Of a stretch of DNA of 64,000 nucleotides, positions 35,807-43,876 are shown piece after piece. A program made the position numbers and the translations under genes. The DNA is taken from assembly GCA_965219125.1 (NCBI GenBank), contig CBDCMO010000002.1, forward strand, positions 2,418,001 through 2,482,000, given 5' to 3'. The DNA is from JBBSOK01 sp965219125. Its GTDB lineage: Bacteria > Bacteroidota > Bacteroidia > Flavobacteriales > Flavobacteriaceae. The notes beneath the pieces were generated by a model. That model made no database searches and was not told the origin of the DNA. It worked only from the letters and a program-made list of their open reading frames with translations. How positions within the stretch are numbered: the first letter of the stretch is position 1; every line of letters begins with the position of its first letter.

Positions 35807-36799
35807 ATGAAAAAATATGATGACGTGGTCGGTATTGATGTATCTAAATTAACAATAGATGCTCATATCCATAAAAGATCAATCCATCGAGTGTTTTCGA
35901 ACACTTCCAAAGGATATACAGCGCTGGTAAAATGGATAAATAAGAGTCTGGAGGAACATTGCTATTTTCTGTGTTTTGAGAATACCGGTCATTATTCTAC
36001 AAATTTAAGTGTCTACTTATCCCAAAACGATATGGATTATGTGGAGCAAAGCCCATTGGCCATAAAGCGATCAGCAGGAATTGTGAGAGGTAAAACCGAC
36101 AGATTAGACTCAGGAATGATTGCCAGATATGCTTGGTTGCATCAAGAAGAACTGGTTCTGAGTACGCCTAAGGAAAAGGATATTCAAGAGATTGGTAGAT
36201 TATTGTCTTTAAGAGATCAGTTAGTTAGAGATCGTACAGGAAAGATGAGCACTCTTAAAGAAGCACAATCACTGCTTAACAGCCCATCCACAGACAGTTG
36301 CTGCAAGATTGCAACAAAGACCATTGCCTACCTTGCCAAGCAGATTGATGCTCTTGAGGATAGGATTAAAATATTGATGAGAAGTGAGGAAGAACTTGCT
36401 GAAAATTTCAAGCTTCTAAATACAATAAAAGGAGTAGGCTTAATATTATCCAGCCAGCTTATCTATCATACAAATAACTTCCAGCGCTTTGATAGTTGGC
36501 GGCAGTTCTCAAGTTATTGTGGAGTTGCACCGTTTGCGCATAGCTCGGGAACGAGTATAAGACGAAGAAATAAAATCCACCGCATAGGAGATAGAAAAAT
36601 GAAGACGCTGTTGACAATGGCCAGTGTCAGTGCCATACAATGCGACAGCGAGCTCAAATTATACTATCAACGAAGATTAGCAGAAGGCAAGCCAAAACTG
36701 GTAGCGTTGAACAACGTACGGAACAAGATTCTGGCAAGGGCTTTTTCCGTAATTAAAAGAGGAACGCCGTACGTTGAACTACAGCGGTTTGCAGCTTAA
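35807..36799 (+). CDS. IS110-family transposase (IS110-B, copy 1)
   Basis: 330 aa, intact, identical to the protein at 62241-63233. N-terminal RuvC-like domain with 'VVGIDVSKLTID', 'FENTGHYST', 'KTDRLDSGMIARYA'; a helical linker; C-terminal Transposase_20 domain with 'LNTIKGVGLILSSQLIY', 'YCGVAPFAHSSGTSIRRRNK' containing the conserved catalytic Ser. Works with an element-encoded RNA to recombine DNA, according to established IS110 biology. Confidence 0.95.
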   Translation: MKKYDDVVGIDVSKLTIDAHIHKRSIHRVFSNTSKGYTALVKWINKSLEEHCYFLCFENTGHYSTNLSVYLSQNDMDYVEQSPLAIKRSAGIVRGKTDRLDSGMIARYAWLHQEELVLSTPKEKDIQEIGRLLSLRDQLVRDRTGKMSTLKEAQSLLNSPSTDSCCKIATKTIAYLAKQIDALEDRIKILMRSEEELAENFKLLNTIKGVGLILSSQLIYHTNNFQRFDSWRQFSSYCGVAPFAHSSGTSIRRRNKIHRIGDRKMKTLLTMASVSAIQCDSELKLYYQRRLAEGKPKLVALNNVRNKILARAFSVIKRGTPYVELQRFAA

Positions 36800-36836
36800 A
36801 AATACTTGTATTTTAATTAGGATTTGACCTTGGAAT

Positions 36837-37024
36837 ACGTATATGGCTCGTAGCGTGCAAATTAGCGATAACTTTTCGGTTAAGCAAGAGCCGAATTTTT
36901 TAATTTTCTTATTATCTTTCTCTTTTCAATAAGCCAAATTAAAAAATTTGGCGGACTTAATAAATAAGTAAAAACCTTTCGGAAAGCCTATAATAGCTAT
37001 GTTTTATACACGTTGTTGTACACA
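36837..37024. repeat. Right part of cassette site S4
   Basis: GTATATGGCTCGTAGCG ... GCTATGTTTTATACACG TT, right box GTTGTACACAG. The centre carries CCGAATTTTTTAATTTT...AAAAAATTTGGCGG, as in S3. Right box pairs with the S5 left box. Confidence 0.85.
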
Positions 37025-37353
37025 GTATTTTTAGCTCGAACCTCACAAATATACCCAAACTTTTTATTTAAACCTGTCCTTTTAATTTATCTAAAACTTC
37101 CTTTTCCATTCCTTATCTACAGTCTAATATAAATACAAATGTTCATCAAAAGTTTTCTTCTCAAATGTTCCTTTTTGTATGTAATGGAACACTCTTTTTT
37201 GTGTCGGCTGTAGCGTTGGCGTAAAAGTGTGTGGAATGGTAATGGTACTCGATGGCTTAATTTTATTGAGTTCTTTGAATTAGTTAGCATTTTTTCATCC
37301 GTTTCTATTCGCTCGATTGTCTAAAGAGTATAAACCACAAAAATATATTCAAG
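37025..37353. other. Leader of the oxidoreductase cassette with a degenerate H-type hairpin
   Basis: No gene seen. It contains ACACTCTTTTTT (37189-37200) and AAAAGTGTGT (37223-37232) around a GCGTTGGCG motif, the same TCTTTT/AAAAGTG pairing with GCGTTGGC as the six clear H hairpins elsewhere. Confidence 0.5.
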
Positions 37354-38352
37354 ATGAAAGACAAAATGAAACAAATCCAAATGCAAGAGTATGGTTCGCC
37401 AAAAGTCTTAAAATTGGTAGAAACTGAAATTCCAAATCCAAATGCTGGCGAAGTACTGGTTAAGGTAAAGGCTATTGGTGTCAACTATTCCGATATACTG
37501 CGAAGAAAAAATACTTATTTTCAAGAAACACCTTTACCTTTTGTTTTAGGAACAGAAGCTGTTGGTGAAATTGTTTCGGTAGGCGATGGTGTAACAATTC
37601 CATACGTTTTAGGAACAACTGTATTGGCAATATTACCTCAAGCTACAGGATATTCCGAATATGTTACTGCGATTGCTCAATATTGTGTTCCATTACAACC
37701 AGAAATGGATTCGGAAAAAGCGACTGCGATTTTCGTTCAAGGAACTACTGCTCAATTGATGATTTCGCAAGTTGCAAAAGACCTAAAAGGTAAAACTGTT
37801 CTTGTAAATGCCTCTGCTGGTGGTGTAGGTTCACTTTTAGTACAATTGGCAAAATTGAACGGTGCAAAGGTCATAGGTGCAAGTAGTTCAGATGCAAAAC
37901 TTGAAATTTCTAAAAAATTGTGTGCTGATTTGACCGTTAATTACTCAAAATCTGAATGGTCGAATTATGTCAAAGATTTAACGGACGGAAAAGGTGTCGA
38001 TATTGTTTTTGAAATGGTCGGTGGCGAAGTGTACAACCAAAGTTTAAAAAGTCTAAAACAAGGTGGTCAAATTATTGTGTTTGGTTGCGCAAGTGGTATT
38101 CAAGGAACTGTTCATCCAGAGTTTTTTGTGGATGAGAATATTACACAATCAGGTTTCAATTTGGCATATTTTATAAACAATAAAATAGAACTATGGCAAG
38201 AGGCTCTACAAACTGTAATAGGTCTTTTGATGCAAGGACAGATTAAAGTGGAAATAGCTCACAGATTTACATTAGAAGATGCCTCTTCCGCACACGAGGC
38301 AATTGAAAACAGAAAAACAACTGGAAAAGTAATATTAACAACAAATAACTAA
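37354..38352 (+). CDS. Zinc-type alcohol dehydrogenase / quinone oxidoreductase-like protein
   Basis: 332 aa of the MDR superfamily. N-terminal GroES-like fold ('EYGSPKVLKLVETEIPNPNAGEVLVKVKAIGVNYSD'), NADPH-binding Rossmann 'VLVNASAGGVGSLLVQLAK' and 'GADIVFEMVGG'-type stretch (GVDIVFEMVGGEVYNQ). No catalytic-zinc Cys/His set, so it is the quinone-reductase branch. Could start at 37354 or the second Met at 37366. One of three plus-strand genes in the S4-S5 cassette, against the mainly minus orientation of the array. Confidence 0.88.
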   Translation: MKDKMKQIQMQEYGSPKVLKLVETEIPNPNAGEVLVKVKAIGVNYSDILRRKNTYFQETPLPFVLGTEAVGEIVSVGDGVTIPYVLGTTVLAILPQATGYSEYVTAIAQYCVPLQPEMDSEKATAIFVQGTTAQLMISQVAKDLKGKTVLVNASAGGVGSLLVQLAKLNGAKVIGASSSDAKLEISKKLCADLTVNYSKSEWSNYVKDLTDGKGVDIVFEMVGGEVYNQSLKSLKQGGQIIVFGCASGIQGTVHPEFFVDENITQSGFNLAYFINNKIELWQEALQTVIGLLMQGQIKVEIAHRFTLEDASSAHEAIENRKTTGKVILTTNN

Positions 38353-38358
38353 AATAAA

Positions 38359-38937
38359 ATGAAACGAATAATCTTAATATGCACTTTGGCAATCTTTAGC
38401 GTTGCTTGTGCACAGAATACAAATTAAGAGGAATTAAAAACCCTCGATGGAACTTATGCGGATTTACAAGGCGTTGATTGGGGACAAGGTACATTTGGTA
38501 AACGAGAGTTTACATTTAAGGATGGTAATTGGTCACTAAAATTTATATTGGCTTTTGACCCAGAAATGAAAAATCAGATTTTTGTTTTTAGAACTGTTGG
38601 CACTTATTCTGTTTTAGATAAATCAAAAGTTGTAGATGGTGCTTACAACGCTCTTTTTATAGAAAATAAAAAATTTGTGACTTTGAAAACCGATATTCCA
38701 GATATAATTCAAGGATTTGGATTTTCAGGTTGTGATTTGACAAAAAATGTCGAAAAGGATATTTCTGAAAGCGGTTGTTCTTTATGGAAATCAGTTGCTG
38801 ATTGCTCGGAAGACCACGATTTATTAAAAATGGATGTTGATGGAAAATTATATTTTGGTGTCCGTCCACTTGATAATGATATGTGTACTGCTGAAAAACG
38901 TCCAAAAAGTTTGACACCGGCAGTTGTTAAAATTCAT
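38359..38937 (+). pseudogene. Secreted/lipoprotein-like gene with premature stop
   Basis: ATG at 38359 opens a signal peptide (MKRIILICTLAIFSVACAQN) that is cut by TAA at 38425-38427 (codon 23). The same frame then runs open to 38937, giving EELKTLDGTYADLQGVDWGQ and a beta-rich domain with four Cys. A single base change (CAA, GAA or AAA to TAA) explains it. The C-terminal part could still restart internally but without export. Flanked 7 bp upstream by the oxidoreductase and 13 bp downstream by the sigma factor. Confidence 0.75.
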
Positions 38938-38949
38938 TAATTTTATAAA

Positions 38950-39786
38950 ATGAAAAAATCCAACGAAGATTTGTTATTGGATGCGTTGAATGGAAACATC
39001 AACGCATTTCAATCTTTGTTTGCGGAATTTCAACCGCAACTCAAATCGTATTTGTATCGCCTCTTGGCGAACCGTAATGATGCCGAAGATATTACGCACG
39101 ACACGTTTATCAAGGCTTATGACAAACTGAAAAGTTTTAAGGGCGAAGCATCATTGAAAACTTGGGTTTTTCAAATAGCCACAAGTATTGCATACAATTA
39201 CTTGAAAAGAAGAAAAAGATGGATTTCAGACGTTTCTGAAAAAGCAAAGCATTTAGTTCAGAATAATGCCAATTTAGCAAGTAGAATTGTAAAAGTTTCA
39301 CAAACTTCTGAATATGGAAAATATGAAATAAAAGAACATATCGATACCTGTTTTACCTGCATTTCCAAAAATTTACCAATTGAAAATCAAATTAATTTGA
39401 TACTCAAAGATATTTATGATTTTTCCGTACACGATATTTGTTTGATACTTGAAAAAAGCGAAGGAACTGTTAAGTACCTTTTACAAAATGCAAGAGGTTC
39501 AATGACCGATATTTTTGATAATCGTTGCGCGCTGGTAAATAAAAATGGTGCTTGTAACCAATGTTCAGAACTGAACGGTTGGTTTAATCCAAAACAAGAC
39601 CAACAAGAAGCACTTTTAAAATTGCAATTGGTCAAAAAGTCTAAAAAGTATAATCGAGAAGAATTATTCAAATTGAGAACCAATTTGGTCAAAGCTATCG
39701 ACCCATTAAAATCTGATGGTTTTGAATTACAGGCTATTTTATTGAAGTGCAATCAAATGGCTATGGGCGAAGTTCAAGTTGAATAA
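38950..39786 (+). CDS. ECF-type sigma-70 family factor with cysteine-rich tail
   Basis: 278 aa, longer than a normal ECF factor (about 180). Region 2 (FQSLFAEFQPQLKSYLYRLLANRNDAEDITHDTFIKAYDKL) and a region-4-like HTH (FSVHDICLILEKSEGTVKYLLQNARGSM). Between them a CFTCI motif and after them CALVNKNGACNQCSELNG followed by a helical extension of about 90 residues. The Cys-rich tail recalls sigma factors with built-in C-terminal sensing domains. It ends the three-gene S4-S5 cassette. Confidence 0.8.
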   Translation: MKKSNEDLLLDALNGNINAFQSLFAEFQPQLKSYLYRLLANRNDAEDITHDTFIKAYDKLKSFKGEASLKTWVFQIATSIAYNYLKRRKRWISDVSEKAKHLVQNNANLASRIVKVSQTSEYGKYEIKEHIDTCFTCISKNLPIENQINLILKDIYDFSVHDICLILEKSEGTVKYLLQNARGSMTDIFDNRCALVNKNGACNQCSELNGWFNPKQDQQEALLKLQLVKKSKKYNREELFKLRTNLVKAIDPLKSDGFELQAILLKCNQMAMGEVQVE

Positions 39787-39800
39787 AAGTCAAGATTTAG

Positions 39801-39856
39801 TAAGTGTATAAAATTTTGTGGTTGGCAGATGTGTTGGGCAAAATTTTATACTCTTA
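39801..39856. other. 18-bp inverted repeat after the sigma-factor gene
   Basis: TAAGTGTATAAAATTTTG (39801-39818) faces CAAAATTTTATACTCTTA (39839-39856), 17 of 18 paired; the only mismatch is in the GTG/CTC position that is also mismatched in the H hairpins. No T run follows, so it is not a simple terminator. Confidence 0.75.
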
Positions 39857-39960
39857 CGGGAAGTTATCCCAAAATTTTCTGAAAACTTTTATTGCACAAT
39901 TTTTCTTAAAAAGGTTCAATTCCGATATGTAAATTTTTCGGATTGCGGTTTTATGAATAT

Positions 39961-40100
39961 TGTGTACAACGTTCTTGAATATGGGCAGTAAGGGGCAAAG
40001 TAAATGATAATATTCCGCCATTTACTGAACTTGGCTGAAAGGTAATAACTTTGGGGTTATAAACAAAGCCCTTATTGCCTATATACGTTGTTACCCACAG
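39961..40100. repeat. Cassette site S5 (attC-like palindrome)
   Basis: Left box TTGTGTACAAC, stem GAATATGGGCAGTAAGGGG / CCCTTATTGCCTATATAC, spacer GTT, right box GTTACCCACAG. Left box pairs with the S4 right box. Sequence family shared with S15. Confidence 0.88.
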
Positions 40101-40235
40101 GCTTTCCCACGTTCTGTTTTTCAAATTGTCCTCTTTCAGGTTAGTTCGGACGTGTGCGTTGGCAAGACATACTCTTTTGCAATTTTTGGTGGCGTGATGG
40201 CTTTGCGCGAATTGCAAATGTGTATGGCTTTAAGA
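40101..40235. repeat. H hairpin H1 (CATAC type), left end of R-M cassette
   Basis: CATACTCTTTTGCAATT (40168-40184) pairs with AATTGCAAATGTGTATG (40210-40226) apart from the fixed TCTT/ATGT mismatch. Preceded by GTGCGTTGGC. About 130 bp here are repeated at 50828-50965 and 58264-58410, each time immediately right of a cassette site. Confidence 0.85.
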
Positions 40236-41819
40236 GTTGGCAAATTCATTCCGTAATATTAAATCAATTTCGCCGATGTGTTTTTCATTTATAGTTTGTT
40301 TGTATTTGTAATATAATTCTAAAATCTCCTTAACTTTTGATTGAGGTAATATTGATAAGTCGATCATTTTGGATTTATTTAAGTCATTCGGTTCAAACTT
40401 CTTTAAACCGTTTCCATACTCTCTTCTGTTATCACTAAATATATCTTTTGCAACGTCTGTCAATAGATAAGCAAATAAAAGGTCAATGCTTACTTTTGAA
40501 AACAAATCAGAGTTTGTTGGATAAACACAATGAAAAGTTGTGAGATTTGAAATGTTTGCTTCATTCCGAATAAACTTGATACCATTTCTATTAAATACAG
40601 ATACCCAAATAGGAGCAGGAGGACGGTTTTCTAAAGCAAACCAAGGCTTTCTGCTTTTAGTTAAAAATTTTTCATTTATTTCTTCTTGTTCTCCTTTTTG
40701 TATATAGTTTTCAACCTCTTCACTTTTTGCTTTCTGACCATTAAATAGATAGGTTAGCTCGTCATTTTTAACAAGTCTTTTAAAGTCATCATTTGAAAAG
40801 AAATTGGATTTTACGTCTTTTGCTTTGCAAATACACGGCAATAAATTTGCTTGTGGAATTGAGTATAGTTTTACTTTTGAAGTTCTAAATGTAAAATACT
40901 CATTTGCACCTGTGGCAATACCTCTAACAACTTTTGCATATGTTGAAAACGGAACAAGATTTTGATAATTAATTGAATTTTGTACTTGATAATATTTACG
41001 CCATTTAATATTTGGGTCTAAATCTTTTGGAGCAAATGAAAATTCTCCTTTACCTTTTGGATATGAATTAATATAACTTTTGATTAATTTTAAATCAGAT
41101 TTAGAATCAATAGTTGAAATGTTTAATTCGCAATCATTTTTATCATTTGCGAGAAGTAAGATAGATGCAGTTGTCATTGCATCGTCAAATACATTCTCTT
41201 TAAAATCAATTACGAAAAGGTGCCTTAAAGTTTTTGTTTTTAGTAGATATTCTTTAACCAACTTTCCATAGTCGGAATTTAAAAATTCTGATGGAATTAT
41301 ATATGCTGCTCTTCCATTATTTTCTAATTGATAAATAGATTTTAGGAGAAATAATGTGTAAAGGTTTGTAAATCCATTAAACTTAAAATTTAAGTTTTTT
41401 TCTACTTCCTTTAGAATTTGTTTATTGTCATAATCGTGAAATTTAAAATATGGTGGGTTACAAACAACTCCATCATATTTGTTTTTCCAATCATTGAACA
41501 TATAGTCTTCAAGATTCAATGTGACGTTTTGATTAGAATCAAAATGTTTTTTCGCCTCTTTCAAAATCGTTTCATCAACATCAAATCCTTTGATTGTCAA
41601 ATTTGGCATTTTATTAAGTAAAACTCTCGAAAAAATTCCTAATCCAAATGCTGGTTCTAATACGGTTTTCACTTTTTTATTCCCAAGTATCCATTCACAC
41701 ATTAAATTAGCAATAGGCTTCGGAGTAAAGAATTGAGCAAATTCTTTTCGGTGTGCAATGCTAATTTTATTTGAATAACATTCTTCTAAAGTTTCAGTAT
41801 TTTTATCAATAACTAACAT
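40230..41819 (-). CDS. Type II N6-adenine DNA methyltransferase (AccI-like system)
   Basis: 529 aa. SAM motif I 'VLEPAFGLGIFSRVLL' and catalytic motif IV 'VVCNPPYFKF' (NPPY), preceded by 'RKEFAQFFTPKPIANLMCEWIL' as in gamma-class adenine methylases. Motif order and length (about 530) fit M.AccI/TaqI-type enzymes. Its start touches the stop of the endonuclease gene (shared base at 41819), so the pair is coupled. It would protect host DNA from the neighbouring endonuclease. Confidence 0.85.
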   Translation of the reverse strand: MLVIDKNTETLEECYSNKISIAHRKEFAQFFTPKPIANLMCEWILGNKKVKTVLEPAFGLGIFSRVLLNKMPNLTIKGFDVDETILKEAKKHFDSNQNVTLNLEDYMFNDWKNKYDGVVCNPPYFKFHDYDNKQILKEVEKNLNFKFNGFTNLYTLFLLKSIYQLENNGRAAYIIPSEFLNSDYGKLVKEYLLKTKTLRHLFVIDFKENVFDDAMTTASILLLANDKNDCELNISTIDSKSDLKLIKSYINSYPKGKGEFSFAPKDLDPNIKWRKYYQVQNSINYQNLVPFSTYAKVVRGIATGANEYFTFRTSKVKLYSIPQANLLPCICKAKDVKSNFFSNDDFKRLVKNDELTYLFNGQKAKSEEVENYIQKGEQEEINEKFLTKSRKPWFALENRPPAPIWVSVFNRNGIKFIRNEANISNLTTFHCVYPTNSDLFSKVSIDLLFAYLLTDVAKDIFSDNRREYGNGLKKFEPNDLNKSKMIDLSILPQSKVKEILELYYKYKQTINEKHIGEIDLILRNEFANS

Positions 41820-42916
41820 TAAAAATCTTTTTTTTCTATTCCAAGAAGTTCTACTAAATTATCTACATTTAAATATGCCTGACCGCCTTTAAAAGTTACA
41901 TAGAAAAGTAGTCCTCCTCTTGACATTTCTCTGCGAACACTGCTATGAATGGGTTCATCTATTTTATTTGCTAAAAGTAATCCGCTTTTAGACTTAATGT
42001 GAATTGTACTTTTATCTTGATTTTTTTTATTTTTCTCTGTATAAAATTCAATGTCTTCTTTATCAGTATCAGAAATAATTTTTAAAATATTTTCGTAGGA
42101 GATTCCATAAACTTTATCAAAGAATACTTGAAAATAAAAATGAGGAATATCAAAGGTTTCTATCCATCTATAAACTACTTGTAAATCTTCATTTTTTACT
42201 GTTACACTCAAAAAATCACGTTTTTGATTTTCCTTTACCGAATCTTTAAGTTTTCTAAATAATTGACTCAATTCGACAAGCCTATCACTTGAACGCCAAG
42301 AAGGGACTCTTGGAATACTGGATTGAAATAAATTTTCAAGATTCTTAAGATATTCTAAATATGAAATTCGTTTAGGATGATTTAACAAATCCGAATAATT
42401 TTCAATGATGTTATCTCTGACACTTAAAGCATTCTTTGTATTCTTTTGAATACGATTGGACATAAAATTCTCATACTGTTCAATTAAAAATGCACTTGAC
42501 CTGATTTCCAATCCTGCAACAGATTTTTTTACATAATCTGTTATGGAATCGTGAGGTAATTTTGAAATATCATAACCTAATTCATAATCAAAATCGGTTT
42601 TCTTAAAGAGTAATAAATCAGGTCTTTTTCCTATTGTATCAAGTTCTTCTTGGAACTGCTTAAAAAACTTTTTAAAACCTGGGTCACCAGCAATTAAATC
42701 GTCAGATTTTCCATATCGAACAGCTACGTAATTTTCAGATGCTTTATTTATGGCTGTAAAAATTAATTCTTCAGCCCAATTTCCCTGTTGGATATTTGTA
42801 ATGAAATTAGAAGTGGCTTGAGTTGGCGTTCTCGCAGGAGTTCTTTCTTGTTCAAAATCTACTATTGATGCTGGAACTGATTCTGTTAGTTTTGTTATTT
42901 TATCTACGTATGTCAT
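41819..42916 (-). CDS. Type II restriction endonuclease, probably AccI family
   Basis: 365 aa. Position next to an adenine methylase and a small HTH controller identifies it as the endonuclease. The stretch 'KRPDLLLFKKTDFDYELGYDIS...AGLEIRSSAFLIEQ' gives a D-(x)n-ExR PD-(D/E)xK-like site, with 'RSSAFL' being typical of type II enzymes. Length and N-terminus (SVPASIVDFEQERTPARTPTQATSNF) look like the AccI family from memory; the family call needs a profile search. Confidence 0.6.
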   Translation of the reverse strand: MTYVDKITKLTESVPASIVDFEQERTPARTPTQATSNFITNIQQGNWAEELIFTAINKASENYVAVRYGKSDDLIAGDPGFKKFFKQFQEELDTIGKRPDLLLFKKTDFDYELGYDISKLPHDSITDYVKKSVAGLEIRSSAFLIEQYENFMSNRIQKNTKNALSVRDNIIENYSDLLNHPKRISYLEYLKNLENLFQSSIPRVPSWRSSDRLVELSQLFRKLKDSVKENQKRDFLSVTVKNEDLQVVYRWIETFDIPHFYFQVFFDKVYGISYENILKIISDTDKEDIEFYTEKNKKNQDKSTIHIKSKSGLLLANKIDEPIHSSVRREMSRGGLLFYVTFKGGQAYLNVDNLVELLGIEKKDF

Positions 42917-43206
42917 ATTGATTTTCCATATTTAATTTCTTGTTCGGCAACCTTTAATATTTCTATAGCCTGTTCTTCATCTTTAATAAGATAACAAATC
43001 TTATTAGCAAACCATAAAGTTTCCAAGTCTGAAAAAGAAGATTTAAAAATCTTACTGATTTTTAATAAGTGCTCTTTTTTCAAAGTTTTTTGATTATTTT
43101 CAACTTTGCTTAAGAAGCCATCTCCAATTTCAAGCTTTGAAGCCAATTCCCTTTGAAGCATTCCAGACTGTTCTCTTAATTCTTTAATTTTTTGACCGAG
43201 TGTCAT
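42913..43206 (-). CDS. XRE-family controller protein of the R-M system
   Basis: 97 aa HTH_3 protein (LGQKIKELREQSGMLQRELASKLEIGDGFLSKVENNQKTLKKEHLLKI). Start of the three-gene R-M operon; overlaps the endonuclease start by 4 nt. C proteins of this kind delay endonuclease expression when the system enters a new host. Confidence 0.88.
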   Translation of the reverse strand: MTLGQKIKELREQSGMLQRELASKLEIGDGFLSKVENNQKTLKKEHLLKISKIFKSSFSDLETLWFANKICYLIKDEEQAIEILKVAEQEIKYGKSI

Positions 43207-43264
43207 TTTACCAAATTTAGACTTGACTAATTATGGTCAAATATAGTAATTTTTATTTGAAATT

Positions 43265-43380
43265 CTTTTTTTTGTGGTGGGAAAAAACAGCTCTTTTATT
43301 TTTTTGTGGCGTTGGCTTTGTGTGGTGGGTAAAAAATAAATGTGCTGTTTGCGCGGTGGCGTTTTTCAGGCGGATTTTTA
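43265..43380. repeat. H hairpin H2 (ACAGC type), right end of R-M cassette
   Basis: ACAGCTCTTTTATTTTTT (43287-43304) pairs with AAAAAATAAATGTGCTGT (43331-43348) apart from TCTT/ATGT. GCGTTGGC lies in the loop at 43309-43316. Compared with H1 both the outer (CATAC to ACAGC) and inner stems have changed on both strands. Confidence 0.85.
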
Positions 43381-43404
43381 ATGGTAGTTACGATTTTTTT
43401 TAGC

Positions 43405-43542
43405 TTGTGGGTAACGGTTAGTATATGAAAAGTAGGCGATTACGAAGCACGGAACTTTCGATTGAGCACAAAGTTTGAAACAAGTCGAGAACCTTGATTT
43501 TATTACTGATTCGCCTATTTTTTATATACATTGTTGTAAAAC
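43405..43542. repeat. Cassette site S6 (attC-like palindrome)
   Basis: Left box TTGTGGGTAAC, spacer GGTTA, stem GTATATGAAAAGTAGGCGAT / ATTCGCCTATTTTTTATATAC, spacer ATT, right box GTTGTAAAAC. Left box pairs with the S5 right box. Confidence 0.92.
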
Positions 43543-43549
43543 GTTTTCT

Positions 43550-43876
43550 TCAATGCTTTGTTTTTAAAACAATTGTATCTGGCTTTTTGCTTAGAAATCT
43601 TTTGCCGCTGGTGTTATACCTATTCCATACGGTTTGCACAGTATCAGTTTCAAATCCATTTTTCTCAAAAATTAATCGCGAAACTGTATTTGGATTTTTT
43701 TCAAGTCTAAAATACCCTGTGCTATCTGTAAGAACATATTTTTTACCTATATTATCTTCTGTAACTCTAACATCAGTCAATGGTTGTTTTTTTTCATTTA
43801 CAGTAATACCGTGATAATTTTCAGAGGGTTTACAGCTAATTGTAAAAAAGATTAAAATTAGAATAAATTTTTTCAT
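43550..43876 (-). CDS. Small lipoprotein, candidate immunity protein for TssD effector 1
   Basis: 108 aa from the ATG at 43876, whose ATGA overlaps the stop of the effector gene. Lipoprotein signal (ILIFFTISC), then a short transthyretin/carboxypeptidase-regulatory-like beta domain (GITVNEKKQPLTDVRVTEDN...YVLTDSTGYFRLEK). Tight coupling, envelope location and lone position after a secreted metallopeptidase suggest it protects the producer; this is inferred from context. Confidence 0.6.
   Translation of the reverse strand: MKKFILILIFFTISCKPSENYHGITVNEKKQPLTDVRVTEDNIGKKYVLTDSTGYFRLEKNPNTVSRLIFEKNGFETDTVQTVWNRYNTSGKRFLSKKPDTIVLKTKH

Larger units (their letters stand above)
35578..36836 (+). mobile_element. 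IS110-family element IS110-B, copy 1, in left spacer of S4
   Basis: About 1259 bp, shared with copy 2 at 62012-63270 and differing by a single base in the leader by eye (35776). It begins TTCTTTACTTTAC directly after GGCAACGGTC and ends ..CCTTGGAATAC before GTATATGGCTCG. Joining the flanks restores box + spacer + GTATAT stem, so insertion was in the unpaired left spacer. About 230 bp leader, one intact transposase gene, short tail, no terminal inverted repeats. Confidence 0.9.
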
